NCBI GenBank assembly: GCA_949300365.1
Contig: CASGEC010000004.1
Span: 62,001-126,000, forward strand
DNA length: 64,000 nucleotides
From: an uncultured Bacillota bacterium
Lineage (GTDB): Bacteria > Bacillota_I > Bacilli_A > RFN20 > CAG-288
Direction of reading: 5' to 3'
The first letter of the stretch is position 1, and every line of letters starts with the position of its first letter. The notes below the pieces were generated by a model. That model was not told where the DNA came from. It did no database searches and was given only the letters and a program-made list of their open reading frames with translations. Shown here one piece after another: positions 1 to 9,121 of this stretch. Position numbers and translations under genes: made by a program.

Positions 1-338
1 GCGATACCGTCCGTGTCATGGTCACCATCCGTGAAGGAAACAAGGAAAGACAGCAGGCCTTCGAAGGCGTTGTCATCTCCATCCGCGGCTCTGGTGTCAG
101 CAAGACCTTCGTCGTCCGTAAGGATTCCGCCGGTGTCGGCGTCGAAAGGAACTTCTTCGTCAACTCCCCCGTCCTCGCTTCCGTCACCATCCTCAGGCAT
201 GCCAAGGTCCGCAGGAAGAAACTCTTCTTCCTCAGGGACAGAAAGGGCAAGGCCGCTCGTCTGGAGCAGGCTATCCGCAAGGACAAGCCGACTGCCGTCG
301 AGACTCCTGCCGCCCCCGCTGCCGAAGAAACGAAGTAA
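1..338 (+). CDS. rplS: 50S ribosomal protein L19, 5' end outside the window
   Basis: C-terminal part of ribosomal protein L19, which sits at the interface of the 30S and 50S subunits. The reading frame is open to the window edge (first whole codon at base 3, beginning [14 protein letters not shown]), so the true start lies upstream. Family hallmarks are visible: [31 protein letters not shown] and [20 protein letters not shown] short acidic tail rich in Ala and Pro ([12 protein letters not shown]) extends beyond the usual end of the family. The gene is followed by a strong terminator. In many Bacillota rplS directly follows trmD; here trmD lies about 12 kb away on the same strand with a secreted-protein operon in between. 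Confidence 0.97.
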   Translation, partial: DTVRVMVTIREGNKERQQAFEGVVISIRGSGVSKTFVVRKDSAGVGVERNFFVNSPVLASVTILRHAKVRRKKLFFLRDRKGKAARLEQAIRKDKPTAVETPAAPAAEETK

Positions 339-387
339 AAGGCAACATTCCAAGAAGCCATCCTATTCCATATTATTGTGGCAAATC

Positions 388-415
388 GCCGGCCTTCATC
401 GGGTCGGCTTTTTTT
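388..415 (+). terminator. rho-independent terminator of rplS
   Basis: A 7-bp stem (GCCGGCC at 388-394 with GGTCGGC at 402-408, one G-T pair), a 7-base loop and a run of seven T. Confidence 0.9.
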
Positions 416-466
416 GACTCCAAAGCAAAAGAAAACAGACGAACCTCTGCCCTTATGTTCCCATCC

Positions 467-500
467 CAAAACAAAAACTGCCTGGCTTTCGTCAGGCAGT
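467..500 (-). terminator. terminator of the leftward secreted-protein operon
   Basis: CTGCCTG (478-484) pairs with CAGGCAG (493-499), and the stem can extend inward. Read leftward the stem is followed by TTTTTGTTTT. It lies just after the stop of the M6 peptidase gene at 507 and ends the five-gene operon that starts near 8,990. Confidence 0.9.
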
Positions 501-506
501 CGGTAC

Positions 507-2864
507 TCAGCCGATGGCGTCGAAATGGATGGAGGCGGAGAAGCCTTTCTTGGAATTGAAGGTGCCACCATTGAACTGCGTCTTGTAGTTTTCAAGCGAG
601 AAGGTATCGCCTTCCTGGAAGAGCGTCGCGTTTGTCGGACGCTTATTGGAGTGATTGAGATAGGTGTTGTCGGCACTGATCCAGCGGATCTCGTCGAAGG
701 CATTGGCATTGAGGAGGTTCGAGGAGCTTTCCGCATAGCTTCCATCGCTGGTGTTGGTGATCAGCTTGGCGACAAGGCCATCGTAGCTCAAGGCATCGTC
801 GGGATCCTCAAAGAGGACATACTCGTTTCCATCCTTGTAGGTCAAACGGGCATCGACATGGTAGAGACGGGCACCATCGCTTTCAAGAGGATAGTCCCCG
901 GCATAGTCATATCCCTTCGTGTTGAGGTTTTGGTAGGTGTAGTAGTCCAGGACCAGGTATTCATCAAAGGGGTTGAAGTGGACCAAACCATCTTCATCCT
1001 TCCTGTAGGTCTTTCCATCATAGGGAAGGATGATGAGGGCATCTTCCTGCTGGGCGGAAGGAATCGACAAAGTAGCATTGCCATAGACGATATAGGGCTT
1101 TGTCCAGCCATAGAGAAGCTTGGAATAGGAATTGTGGTCGGTGATGCCGCCATCCATGACATCGATGCCGCCCAAGGGGCTGTAGTCGATATCCTCTTCG
1201 TTATAGGCATAGTAGTCCATCAGGCCCAGCATATGGCCCGTCTCGTGGATGACGACATGGGCATCGCCACCCTTATCCATGCCCTCGTCATAGCTTCCGC
1301 CGATGAAGTCCATTCCGATGAGGCCGTAGTTGTTCGCGACAGGATTCTCGATTGTTCCCTTGTATCCGGTCGTTCCCGATAGGCCCCAGAAGTTTTCCGG
1401 ATTGCTTCCCTTTCCGATATAGACCATCCAGATGCCGTCGATCGTTCCGTCCTTGTCGGAATCATACTCGGTTAGGTCAAGCCCATAGACCTCTTCGGCC
1501 CAGCTTGCGATGTTCGTCGTCAGACGGTTGAGCATGCCCGGGGAGACGACATTTGTGTTTCCGACATCGCCATAGTCGTCGACATAGAAGAAGTCGGTGA
1601 CGCTGCCGGTGATGTTGAGCAATCCAAAGGAGGACTTGCTGTAGAAGGAATGGAGGGATTCGTACTCCATGTCCTGACCATCGGAGAAGAAGGCCTTCTT
1701 GATGAGGTCTCTGTTTTCCTCCGTGGCATCTTCCTCACCGCCTTCGAAGACGACAGGAACGACAAGGAAGGGAGTCGTATGGACGCTCTCGCCTTCAAGT
1801 GGGTGGCTAGGGGCATAGACCCAACTGTCATAGGCGTTGAATCCATACTCGTAGATACCATAGTCGACAACGACTTCCTCCGGGGAATAGTAGCCCTTGT
1901 CGTCTTCTTCCTGCTGGAGACCATCTCGGGTGATCGTGACTTCCATCGTCTCCTTGTCCGGCATCAATGTCGGCATGGGAAGATTCCCTTCCGGAGAGAC
2001 ACTGTCCTCGACAAGGCAATAGACAAGAAGGCTTGCTTCCAGGACCTCTTCATAGCCCTGGGCCTTGAAATCCAGGGTATAGCGTCCGGAAGAAGAGAAG
2101 GTAAAACCGTCGATATCCTTGCCGTCAATCGTGATCTCAAGATCATCCTGATAGAGGGCAGTCGAGAGTTCCCATTGCTTTCCGGTGGAATCCACCCGGA
2201 TTGTTTCCATGCTGAAGGAAAGACCGGAAAAGTCCAGGCTCTCCCCGACTTGATAGAAGGTCTTCATCTTTCCCGTAAGCGTAAGATCCTGCTTCAGGGA
2301 CGTGTTGGGATAGACAAGGATAGTGAATGTCGTCTCAAGGTCGGGATGCTCCATATCCGTGGAAGTCACGACGACAGTCTTCCTTCCGGTTTCGGAAAGG
2401 AAGAGACCGTCTTCAAGGGGCTTGCCGTTCAAAGTCAGGGTATAGGAAGAAGTCTCCTCTGCCGTGACGATTTCCCCCTCGGCATTCAATCCGACAAGGG
2501 AGATGACAAGACCCTCAAGGGACAAGGTCTCGTATTGGCTATAGCGGTTCTTGGTCGGAAGGGAAGTGACATCAAGGCCATAGTCGACGATGACCTTGTC
2601 CATGGATGAGGAGGAAGAAGAGCTTTCCGTGCTTGAGGAAATGGAGGAAGATGTCGATGAGGAAGAGGGAGGTGTCGTCGTGCTCTCTTGGGAAGAAGAG
2701 GAAGTCGTCTCTTCCGGGGTAGAGGGATTAGGCGTTGACGGCTTTGCCGTTGTCGAGCTTGTCTGGGGCGTGGTCGGCAAAAGGGAGCTTTGGTTTGTGT
2801 TGCAGGCAGAGATAACGACGAGCGTCAATAGGGTCACGGGGATCAGGATGCTTTTCTTTTTCAT
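507..2864 (-). CDS. M6-family (immune inhibitor A-like) secreted metallopeptidase lipoprotein
   Basis: Secreted zinc peptidase, 785 residues. The N-terminus is a lipoprotein signal peptide ending LVVISAC (lipidated Cys21). A Ser/Thr/Pro-rich linker runs to about residue 90, then about 200 residues resemble two group-3 bacterial Ig-like domains. The peptidase domain contains HETGHMLGLMDYY, with zinc ligands His540 and His544 and catalytic Glu541, the M6 signature. Other M6-like stretches are FLVVPVVFEG, YDSDKDGTIDGIWMVYIGKG and GGIDVMDGG. It is the last gene of an operon of five secreted proteins; the first gene encodes a paralogue that has lost the active site. Its substrate cannot be read from sequence. 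Anchoring on the outer face of the membrane is expected from the lipobox. Confidence 0.88.
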   Translation of the reverse strand: MKKKSILIPVTLLTLVVISACNTNQSSLLPTTPQTSSTTAKPSTPNPSTPEETTSSSSQESTTTPPSSSSTSSSISSSTESSSSSSSMDKVIVDYGLDVTSLPTKNRYSQYETLSLEGLVISLVGLNAEGEIVTAEETSSYTLTLNGKPLEDGLFLSETGRKTVVVTSTDMEHPDLETTFTILVYPNTSLKQDLTLTGKMKTFYQVGESLDFSGLSFSMETIRVDSTGKQWELSTALYQDDLEITIDGKDIDGFTFSSSGRYTLDFKAQGYEEVLEASLLVYCLVEDSVSPEGNLPMPTLMPDKETMEVTITRDGLQQEEDDKGYYSPEEVVVDYGIYEYGFNAYDSWVYAPSHPLEGESVHTTPFLVVPVVFEGGEEDATEENRDLIKKAFFSDGQDMEYESLHSFYSKSSFGLLNITGSVTDFFYVDDYGDVGNTNVVSPGMLNRLTTNIASWAEEVYGLDLTEYDSDKDGTIDGIWMVYIGKGSNPENFWGLSGTTGYKGTIENPVANNYGLIGMDFIGGSYDEGMDKGGDAHVVIHETGHMLGLMDYYAYNEEDIDYSPLGGIDVMDGGITDHNSYSKLLYGWTKPYIVYGNATLSIPSAQQEDALIILPYDGKTYRKDEDGLVHFNPFDEYLVLDYYTYQNLNTKGYDYAGDYPLESDGARLYHVDARLTYKDGNEYVLFEDPDDALSYDGLVAKLITNTSDGSYAESSSNLLNANAFDEIRWISADNTYLNHSNKRPTNATLFQEGDTFSLENYKTQFNGGTFNSKKGFSASIHFDAIG

Positions 2865-2930
2865 GTCTCTCTCCTTGTCTCAAAAGGGGGCCCCATCAGG
2901 AGTCCCCTTCTCATCTGTGAAATTGGGAGG

Positions 2931-4469
2931 CTAGAAGCCCTCGACGCTGTCGAGGAAGTACTGCGGAAGTTTTGTTGAACCGATGTCGGAGAGTGTGAAG
3001 GTGACGGTGTAGTCACTGCTGACGAGGGTGAAGTTGGCCTCGGCCTTGTCAATGACCTGCTTGCCGTTTTCTTCCTTGATCCAGAGCTTGAAGCCATTTC
3101 CGCTGCTTTCAAGGGAGCTGGAGTTGACGCCCAGGAACGGGTTATCGAAGTAGGAGCCGATGCTCGGAAGGAGGGTCTCGTCCGGGATATAGTATGTTCC
3201 GCTCTCGTCGGTGACCTTGGTGAAGAGGGCCGGGCTGACGGAGCCAAACTGCGGAATGAGCTCTTCCCAGGTCGGGACGGAATAGAGGGCACTGGCGGAG
3301 ACGGAAATGACTCCCCAGCTCCAGCTGGTCGTTCCGGCAAGGTAGTTGAGGCCAAGCCACTCGCCCGGATAGCCCCAGCTGTTGTCTTCCTGGTAGATGG
3401 CGGCATAGTCGTAGTCATCGCCTTCGGTATAGAGGGCATCCTCGTATTCCTGATGGAAGTAGACCATCTTCTCATCCTTGCTGTAGTAGCCGGTCGTGTG
3501 CTTGTCGACGTTGGCGTCCGCACTGACGGTGTCCTTGGTATAGGTGAAGTTGGTCACGCCATCGAGGCACTTCAGGGCTTCGGCAAGTTCCGGGTTGTCG
3601 TTTGTAAGCGGGACGACATGCTTGACCGTCTCCTCGCCCCAATTGGAATAGGTGACGCTCATCGTGGTCTCGCGGGTATAGCTTCCGCCATCCAGATCGG
3701 CGGTCGTGAAGTCGACGCGGTAGATGTTGCCTTCCGGATTGACGTTGACCGTGCATTCCGTGACCCAGTTGACGGAGGTTGCCCCATAGCATTCGGTCAG
3801 AAACTCGGCCTTGTCGAGGTCCAGGCTATAGCTGAGGCCATCCTCGTTAAGGGTCAGGTCGCTGACGGAGATGTAGTCCCAGGGATTGCGGAAGCTGCTG
3901 GCGAAGGTCAGAGGATCATAGACGCCGGTGCTGCTATCGTATTCGGAAACGTAGGCCTTGGTGACCGTGTTGTCGACGTTGAGGGTCTCGCTGACGGCAA
4001 GTCCGTTCTCGGGATTCTCAAAGATCGTCAGGGACTGGACGGGATAGATCCTAGGGGTCGTGTCGACGTTAAGATCGTCCTTGGGAAGATCCCTTGCGAT
4101 GCGGGAGCCGACTTCGTGATAGCCCCTTTCGACGCTGCCGTCGCTCATCTCGGTATAGGAATAGCTCAAAGTCTCGTTTGTCGTCATCTCAAGGTCGACG
4201 GTCATAGGAGAATCCGGATGGAGGACTGTTGTCGTATAGCTGACTTCGGCCTTGTGGTTGTTGCGCTGGAGGCTTGAAAGGGCCTTGGCGATCTCCTCGT
4301 TCTCCGCGGGCTTGGGCGGGATGACAACGCCGACGTTTTCGTCGTCGGCATTCTGGACGCCATTATTGAGGAAGAGATCCTCATCGGAGAAGGCGCTGGA
4401 GCAGGAGGCGGTAAGAAGGAGAACGCTCGGGATGAGGAGAAGAAGCGATGTGCTGGTTAATCTTTTCAT
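2931..4469 (-). CDS. uncharacterised lipoprotein, member of a local three-gene paralogous set
   Basis: Lipoprotein of 512 residues with signal peptide and lipobox LLTASC (Cys23). I recognise no known family. It appears built of two halves, each opening with a similar helix: NEEIAKALSSLQRNNHKAE near residue 57 and TNDNPELAEALKCLDG in the second half. The second form recurs in the next upstream gene as TNDNPEVSKALSALSENN. A shared middle motif is FRNPWDYISVSDL here and FRNPFDYLVESDI there. It sits third or fourth in the operon, 21 bases after the upstream gene and 66 bases before the M6 peptidase. A surface-exposed binding or scaffold role is possible but not shown. Confidence 0.8.
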   Translation of the reverse strand: MKRLTSTSLLLLIPSVLLLTASCSSAFSDEDLFLNNGVQNADDENVGVVIPPKPAENEEIAKALSSLQRNNHKAEVSYTTTVLHPDSPMTVDLEMTTNETLSYSYTEMSDGSVERGYHEVGSRIARDLPKDDLNVDTTPRIYPVQSLTIFENPENGLAVSETLNVDNTVTKAYVSEYDSSTGVYDPLTFASSFRNPWDYISVSDLTLNEDGLSYSLDLDKAEFLTECYGATSVNWVTECTVNVNPEGNIYRVDFTTADLDGGSYTRETTMSVTYSNWGEETVKHVVPLTNDNPELAEALKCLDGVTNFTYTKDTVSADANVDKHTTGYYSKDEKMVYFHQEYEDALYTEGDDYDYAAIYQEDNSWGYPGEWLGLNYLAGTTSWSWGVISVSASALYSVPTWEELIPQFGSVSPALFTKVTDESGTYYIPDETLLPSIGSYFDNPFLGVNSSSLESSGNGFKLWIKEENGKQVIDKAEANFTLVSSDYTVTFTLSDIGSTKLPQYFLDSVEGF

Positions 4470-4490
4470 GATGACACCTCTATCTAATCA

Positions 4491-5786
4491 TTATTCCAAC
4501 GGCAGAGAGTCCAGATCGACCCATGCCGGGAGGGTTGTCGTTCCATAGTCCGTGAAGACGTCCTTGAAGGAGATGACGTTCGTGGACTGGACCATGCCGA
4601 GAGCGGAAAGGAGCTTTCCATCCTCGATCTCGAAGTAACCATCGACACCCGTATCCGTTCCCATGCCATAGGTGGAAGGAACGATGGCGGCACCGCCATA
4701 GGCCTTGGCTTCCTCGATGAGGGTGTAGATCGTGTCGCTATCCTTCTCAAAGAGGGCCGGGGAGATGCTGAGCAACGTTCCCAGATATTCCTCGACGGGA
4801 TTGGTGTTGCGGATACCTTCGTTGATGAAGCGGCCGTTCTGGTAGGTATAGACGGTGGTGATGATGTCGCCGATATAGAGCTTGTCGCCGTTCTGGGCAC
4901 CCTTGCTTGCGGCGTTCATCTTGTGGTAGATACCCTCTTCCGTCACGTAGATCGTCGATTCGGTCTCTAGTCCATTGGAGGAAAGGGTGACGGTGTAGTT
5001 GTTCTCCGAAAGGGCAGAAAGGGCCTTGGAAACCTCGGGATTGTCGTTTGTGCTCGGGGTGAGATGCTCGAAGGGAGAGACGTTGAAGGAAAGAGCGATT
5101 TCAACGCTGGCCTTCGAATTGATGATCAGGAAGTTTCCGGTGGAATCCGGAATGCCAAGCTCTTTATCGGGAAGGACAAAGGAGAGTCCGGTGATTGTCT
5201 TTCCCTGGGTCAGGATCTTGGCGGAGCTGACCGCTCTCTCAACGCCCGTCAAGGCCTGCAGGATGAAGGTTGCCTTGTCGTGCTCCAAAGTAAGGTCGTT
5301 GTGGATGTCGCTTTCGACGAGGTAGTCGAAGGGATTGCGGAAGACATCGGCATAGAGGGCATCCAGGCCCATTTCCTGATAGCGGGCCGTGCCGACGGTG
5401 TTGTCCGAACGGAGGACTTCATACATCGCACAACCGTCCTCGCCCTGGAAGTAGATCTGGCTGACGTGGCCGTTGTAGACGCGGGTTGCCTTTCTCTGTA
5501 CGCCGTCTTCTTCCTCGATGTGGCCAAAGTCGCGGACAAAGGAGGAAGTGGTCGTCGAATTGTAGGCCTCATAGCCCTCGGGATAGGTTCTCGTCTCGGT
5601 GAAGGTGCCTTCGATGTGGATATCCTGGCTGAGGAGATAGAGGACCTCATAGGGTGTCAGGCTTGTGCTTTCGGCAGCAAGGACCTTCGTGTTGTCAATG
5701 CCCTTGCTCGGCACTTGTCCCACAAAGGAAGAAGCACCGGCAACAAGAAGGGTGGAAAGGGCAAGAATGGAAAACTTTGCTTTCAT
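4491..5786 (-). CDS. uncharacterised secreted protein, paralogue of its neighbours
   Basis: Secreted protein of 431 residues. The signal peptide (MKAKFSILALSTLLVAGASS) has no lipobox Cys, so signal peptidase I cleavage and release, or non-covalent attachment, is expected, unlike its lipidated paralogues on both sides. It shares TNDNPEVSKALSALSENN and FRNPFDYLVESDI with the product of the following gene. Its start is 2 bases after the stop of the preceding gene, and AGGAGG lies 10 bases before the ATG inside that gene, so the two are translated from one message. No catalytic motif was seen and the function is unknown. Confidence 0.8.
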   Translation of the reverse strand: MKAKFSILALSTLLVAGASSFVGQVPSKGIDNTKVLAAESTSLTPYEVLYLLSQDIHIEGTFTETRTYPEGYEAYNSTTTSSFVRDFGHIEEEDGVQRKATRVYNGHVSQIYFQGEDGCAMYEVLRSDNTVGTARYQEMGLDALYADVFRNPFDYLVESDIHNDLTLEHDKATFILQALTGVERAVSSAKILTQGKTITGLSFVLPDKELGIPDSTGNFLIINSKASVEIALSFNVSPFEHLTPSTNDNPEVSKALSALSENNYTVTLSSNGLETESTIYVTEEGIYHKMNAASKGAQNGDKLYIGDIITTVYTYQNGRFINEGIRNTNPVEEYLGTLLSISPALFEKDSDTIYTLIEEAKAYGGAAIVPSTYGMGTDTGVDGYFEIEDGKLLSALGMVQSTNVISFKDVFTDYGTTTLPAWVDLDSLPLE

Positions 5787-5788
5787 CT

Positions 5789-7312
5789 TTAGGCATCCTC
5801 CTCGGAAGTCGACGTGTTGAAGATGTTCTGCATGGCAATTTCCACGGCTTTCTTGAGACTATCGACTTTCTGGAGATCGGTCGTGCCGAATTCGGCAAAG
5901 CTGGTCTCCGTCGTCTGTTCTTCGTTTTCGGCATCCTTATAGGTCAAGGTGAAGACCAGATTTCCGTCCTTGTCGAAAGCGATGGCAAGGTCGTCGAAGT
6001 CAAAGTCCATCGTTGTCGTGTCGGAAAGATAGAACTGGCCCGAAATATGGCTGAGATAGTCACCGACACCCAGGATGGCCGTCATCGTCTCGACGGCAAA
6101 TTCCCTGTTGTAGTAGGGGAAGCTATCCAAATCGAAGTGGTAGACACCCGTGCTGTCGATAGTGAAGAAGTCGCTGGAAAGGTTTCTAAGGGTCGGCGTG
6201 GCCGCATCGATATCGGTATAGAACTCGTTGCTGACCATGCCGAATTTCCCGGTTGCCGGCGTGCAGCCGACTGCCCAATAGCCATAGTCTATTTCGGTCT
6301 CGTTTTCGCCTCCAAGCCAGCCATAGCCAAGACCGGTGTAGACGGCATTGGTTCCATCGGAGAGAGCCCGGCTGCTCAGCATGAGGCCAAGACCATTGCT
6401 GGGATCGTTGTTCGCATAGGGAAGGTCGTAATAGTTCTTGTAGGTGACCCCCTTGTGAAGAGGATTGGAGGAAGGAAGCTCGGTCATCGTAATCGTCTGG
6501 GTGAAGTTGCCGCCGGAAATCTTCTGGCCGAGATCCAGAAGCGCCTGGTCGAGCTTGCTTGCCTGATCGGCAGTCAGCTTGGAAGTGACGGGAGAAAGTT
6601 CCTGAACGGCAGAGACCTTTTCGAGGTCGACTTCAACCTGCGCCTTGATTCCGCCATAGGCGTCCACCTTGTATTCGTTGAAGGTCAGCGTGGTGATCTT
6701 GCCATCCTTGTCGGCGGAGAAGGTGATGTTATCGGCATAGGCCGTGACACTTCTCGTATCCCAGGTGTAGGTATCGTTCATCGGGTAGAAGGTGGCAAGG
6801 CTTGTGGAAAGGATACCTTCGCCATAGGAAGTCGTCTCGACAAGATAGCCTTCGCCATCCGCTTTGACGGTGAAGAACTTCTTGACGTTGTTGGCATCAA
6901 GACCCTGGAAGGGGCTTCCGTAAGTGCTGTCGAAGTCGATCGGCGTGGCTTCCGTGTCGCCTTCGTCCATGAGCGTGTCGACGACTTGGTTGGAGATATT
7001 CAGGGTGCTCTCGATGGTGTTTCCATCTGCGTTGCGGGAGTAGAAGTTCGTGCTGAAGAGCTTGTCTCCGGTATAGACGGAATGGACACGGCTTGTCGCA
7101 TCGACTTCATCGACAAGGTGACGTTGCGCAGTGAAGTTGGAGGTGATCGTCGCATCGAGCTTGAGAGGATTGCAGAGGGTGTCGACAAGGTTGGAAAGGA
7201 CGGTCTCTGTTTCATCGGCTTTCGCAGCATTCTTGACGGCGTAAATGCCATCCACGGCGCTGCAGGAAGAGAGGAAGAGTGGAAGGACGAGCAAAAGGGA
7301 TTTCTTTTTCAT
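5789..7312 (-). CDS. uncharacterised lipoprotein, third paralogue of the operon
   Basis: Lipoprotein of 507 residues; signal peptide MKKKSLLLVLPLFLSSC with Cys17 as lipidation site. More diverged than the other two paralogues but with the same arrangement: two repeated halves opening with amphipathic helices (AKADETETVLSNLVDTLC and SKLDQALLDLGQKISGGN) and a motif YGSPFQGLDANNVKKFF matching FRNPWDYISVSDL and FRNPFDYLVESDI in position. No enzyme signature is visible. The gene lies 2 bases after the pseudo-peptidase gene and 2 bases before the next, tight spacing that argues for a co-translated set and perhaps a complex. Confidence 0.8.
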   Translation of the reverse strand: MKKKSLLLVLPLFLSSCSAVDGIYAVKNAAKADETETVLSNLVDTLCNPLKLDATITSNFTAQRHLVDEVDATSRVHSVYTGDKLFSTNFYSRNADGNTIESTLNISNQVVDTLMDEGDTEATPIDFDSTYGSPFQGLDANNVKKFFTVKADGEGYLVETTSYGEGILSTSLATFYPMNDTYTWDTRSVTAYADNITFSADKDGKITTLTFNEYKVDAYGGIKAQVEVDLEKVSAVQELSPVTSKLTADQASKLDQALLDLGQKISGGNFTQTITMTELPSSNPLHKGVTYKNYYDLPYANNDPSNGLGLMLSSRALSDGTNAVYTGLGYGWLGGENETEIDYGYWAVGCTPATGKFGMVSNEFYTDIDAATPTLRNLSSDFFTIDSTGVYHFDLDSFPYYNREFAVETMTAILGVGDYLSHISGQFYLSDTTTMDFDFDDLAIAFDKDGNLVFTLTYKDAENEEQTTETSFAEFGTTDLQKVDSLKKAVEIAMQNIFNTSTSEEDA

Positions 7313-7314
7313 CT

Positions 7315-8958
7315 TTAGGCCCTCCTGATGGTCAATGTGACCTGCTGGCCTTCGATCTTGTCGACGCTGAAGGTCAAGCCAAGTTCCTTGCCGCTGTCGA
7401 AGCGGAAGTCCTGATAGAAGCCGGGGATGCCACTGTCGGTGAAGGTGGATCCTTCCTGGAACAGGTCGCTATCGCCCAAGGCATAGTTGTAGTCGACGAT
7501 GTGACGGTTCAATCCCGTGCTGGAAAGCATGGAAATGAGGGGCTCGGGATCGATGACACCATACTCGGCAAGGGGGTTGACGGAGGAATTGGAGTGGGCA
7601 AAGTCATAGACGTACTTGGCCTTCGTCCCGTCGCTGAGGGTGTAGGTGGCATCGTAGTCGGGCGTGCCCTTATAGGGAACATAGAGGCTATCCTTTCCGC
7701 GGACGAGAGAGGAATTGACTTCATAGACGCGGACACCGGAAGTGGAGAATTCCTTTCTTCCGTAGAGATAGACGCTCTTGGAATCCAAGCCATCGAGACC
7801 GTCCGGCGTGTAGAGATCCAGAAGCAGGTATTCGCCATAAAGCCCCTGGTCCTTATAGGAGAGGGCAATGCTCTGACCCTTGCTGATGGTGATCGTCTTT
7901 CCCTGCTCGCTGACATCTTCCGGGGTGATATATTCCGGTTCGGCCCAGCCGAGCTGGTACTTGCTGAAGGGGTTGTGGTCACCGATGTAGCCATCCATCC
8001 TGTCGATCATGGCAAGCGGGGCACGATAGGTGTTCGTGGAGCTGTTTCCGGTGTAGTCGTAATAGCTGTCCAGACCCATCATCGAGCCGACGAGGTTGAC
8101 ATAGAAGTGAGAATCGATGTCCTTGCTGTCATTTAGATAAGCGAGGTATTCCATGCAATAGGCGCTGGTCCAGGCGAAGGCATCGACATTCGATTTCTCT
8201 CCTCCGAAGGCAGCGATGTCGCTGAGCATGGCATCGACGTTATCGTCTCCGGTGGACTGGCCAAGGAGAATGAGGGAAGGAAGCGGATTGACCAGGACCA
8301 TGGCATCGACCTTGCCATCATCATCGCTGTCGAAGTCGGACAGGTCATAGACTTTGTCCTCGCCTTCAAAGAGGGTCGAATAGACGGTGCTGACCGTGGA
8401 TTCGAGATAGGTGCTGATGCCTTGGGCAGAAACGGTGTGCATCGCCTCGTTCAGGGTATCGGCAAGGGTGACGACAGGAGCAGTGACGCCACCGATAGTC
8501 AGCTTTCCATAGCTGGATTCCTCATAGAAGGCCTTGACGGAAGGAACGGCATTGGCCTCACCGAAGAATGCGCTGTTGAGGTCGTTGGTCATCGCCTCGC
8601 TGAAGGTGAGATTCTCTTGGGAGTCCGTAGAAGCCGCAAATTGGACGGGGACGACAAGGATGTTGACCTGACCCAAGGAAGGCATGGTGGTAAGGCCCTG
8701 GGAGGCGCGGAGCTTGTTGATGGCACTCAGCTGGCCATTGGCTTCCACAAGGGAGGATCCGCTCGAGGAAGAGGATGTACCGGTAGATGAATCCGACGAA
8801 TTTGAGGGATTGGAAGAGGTTTCGCTAGAATTTGGAGCAGGGGTTGTCGAGGAAGGCGGGACGGGTGTGCTCTCGGAGGTTCCGGTTTGGCAGGACGTCA
8901 GGAGTCCAAAACCAAGAAACAGGGAGATTAGTCCGAAAGCGGGTTTCATTTTTGTCAT
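7315..8958 (-). CDS. M6-like lipoprotein with a lost zinc site (pseudo-peptidase)
   Basis: First gene of the five-gene secreted operon, 547 residues from the ATG at 8958. This start is chosen over one 63 bases upstream because GGAG lies 6 bases before it and the lipobox GLLTSC follows. After a Ser/Thr/Pro linker the protein aligns with the M6 peptidase at 507-2864: ILVVPVQFAAS matches FLVVPVVFEG, FDSDDDGKVDAMVLV matches YDSDKDGTIDGIWMV, and DRMDGYIGDHNPFSKYQLGW matches DVMDGGITDHNSYSKLLYGW. Where the partner has HETGHMLGLMDYY this one has NLVGSMMGLDSYY (residues 288-300), so both zinc histidines and the catalytic Glu are gone. The fold is probably kept for binding, or as a partner of the active enzyme. 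Confidence 0.82.
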   Translation of the reverse strand: MTKMKPAFGLISLFLGFGLLTSCQTGTSESTPVPPSSTTPAPNSSETSSNPSNSSDSSTGTSSSSSGSSLVEANGQLSAINKLRASQGLTTMPSLGQVNILVVPVQFAASTDSQENLTFSEAMTNDLNSAFFGEANAVPSVKAFYEESSYGKLTIGGVTAPVVTLADTLNEAMHTVSAQGISTYLESTVSTVYSTLFEGEDKVYDLSDFDSDDDGKVDAMVLVNPLPSLILLGQSTGDDNVDAMLSDIAAFGGEKSNVDAFAWTSAYCMEYLAYLNDSKDIDSHFYVNLVGSMMGLDSYYDYTGNSSTNTYRAPLAMIDRMDGYIGDHNPFSKYQLGWAEPEYITPEDVSEQGKTITISKGQSIALSYKDQGLYGEYLLLDLYTPDGLDGLDSKSVYLYGRKEFSTSGVRVYEVNSSLVRGKDSLYVPYKGTPDYDATYTLSDGTKAKYVYDFAHSNSSVNPLAEYGVIDPEPLISMLSSTGLNRHIVDYNYALGDSDLFQEGSTFTDSGIPGFYQDFRFDSGKELGLTFSVDKIEGQQVTLTIRRA

Positions 8959-8985
8959 ATGGTTCTCCGTTCTGGTTACTAGCCG

Positions 8986-9013
8986 ATTATACAGTGGAAA
9001 TCCTTTTCGACAA
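8986..9013 (-). promoter_or_regulatory. promoter of the five-gene secreted operon
   Basis: Read leftward: TTGTCG (9008-9013), 16-base spacer, TATAAT (8986-8991) preceded by TG. Transcription would start near 8,979, about 20 bases before the ATG. No other clear promoter was found between the five genes. Confidence 0.65.
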
Positions 9014-9065
9014 CCTCGCAAGGGCTCTTTTGGATATGTAAGCGGTTTAAAACATATTTTGTTAA

Positions 9066-9093
9066 TTCAAAAAATAACCTGCTTTGTTATAAT
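9066..9093 (+). promoter_or_regulatory. promoter of the divergent lipoprotein gene
   Basis: TTCAAA (9066-9071), 16-base spacer, TATAAT (9088-9093) with an extended TGn element. TGGAGG and ATG 9122 follow. It diverges from the leftward promoter about 75 bases away, so one regulator could act on both. Confidence 0.65.
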
Positions 9094-9121
9094 CCGGTTT
9101 GAATCCGAAATGGAGGCATAA

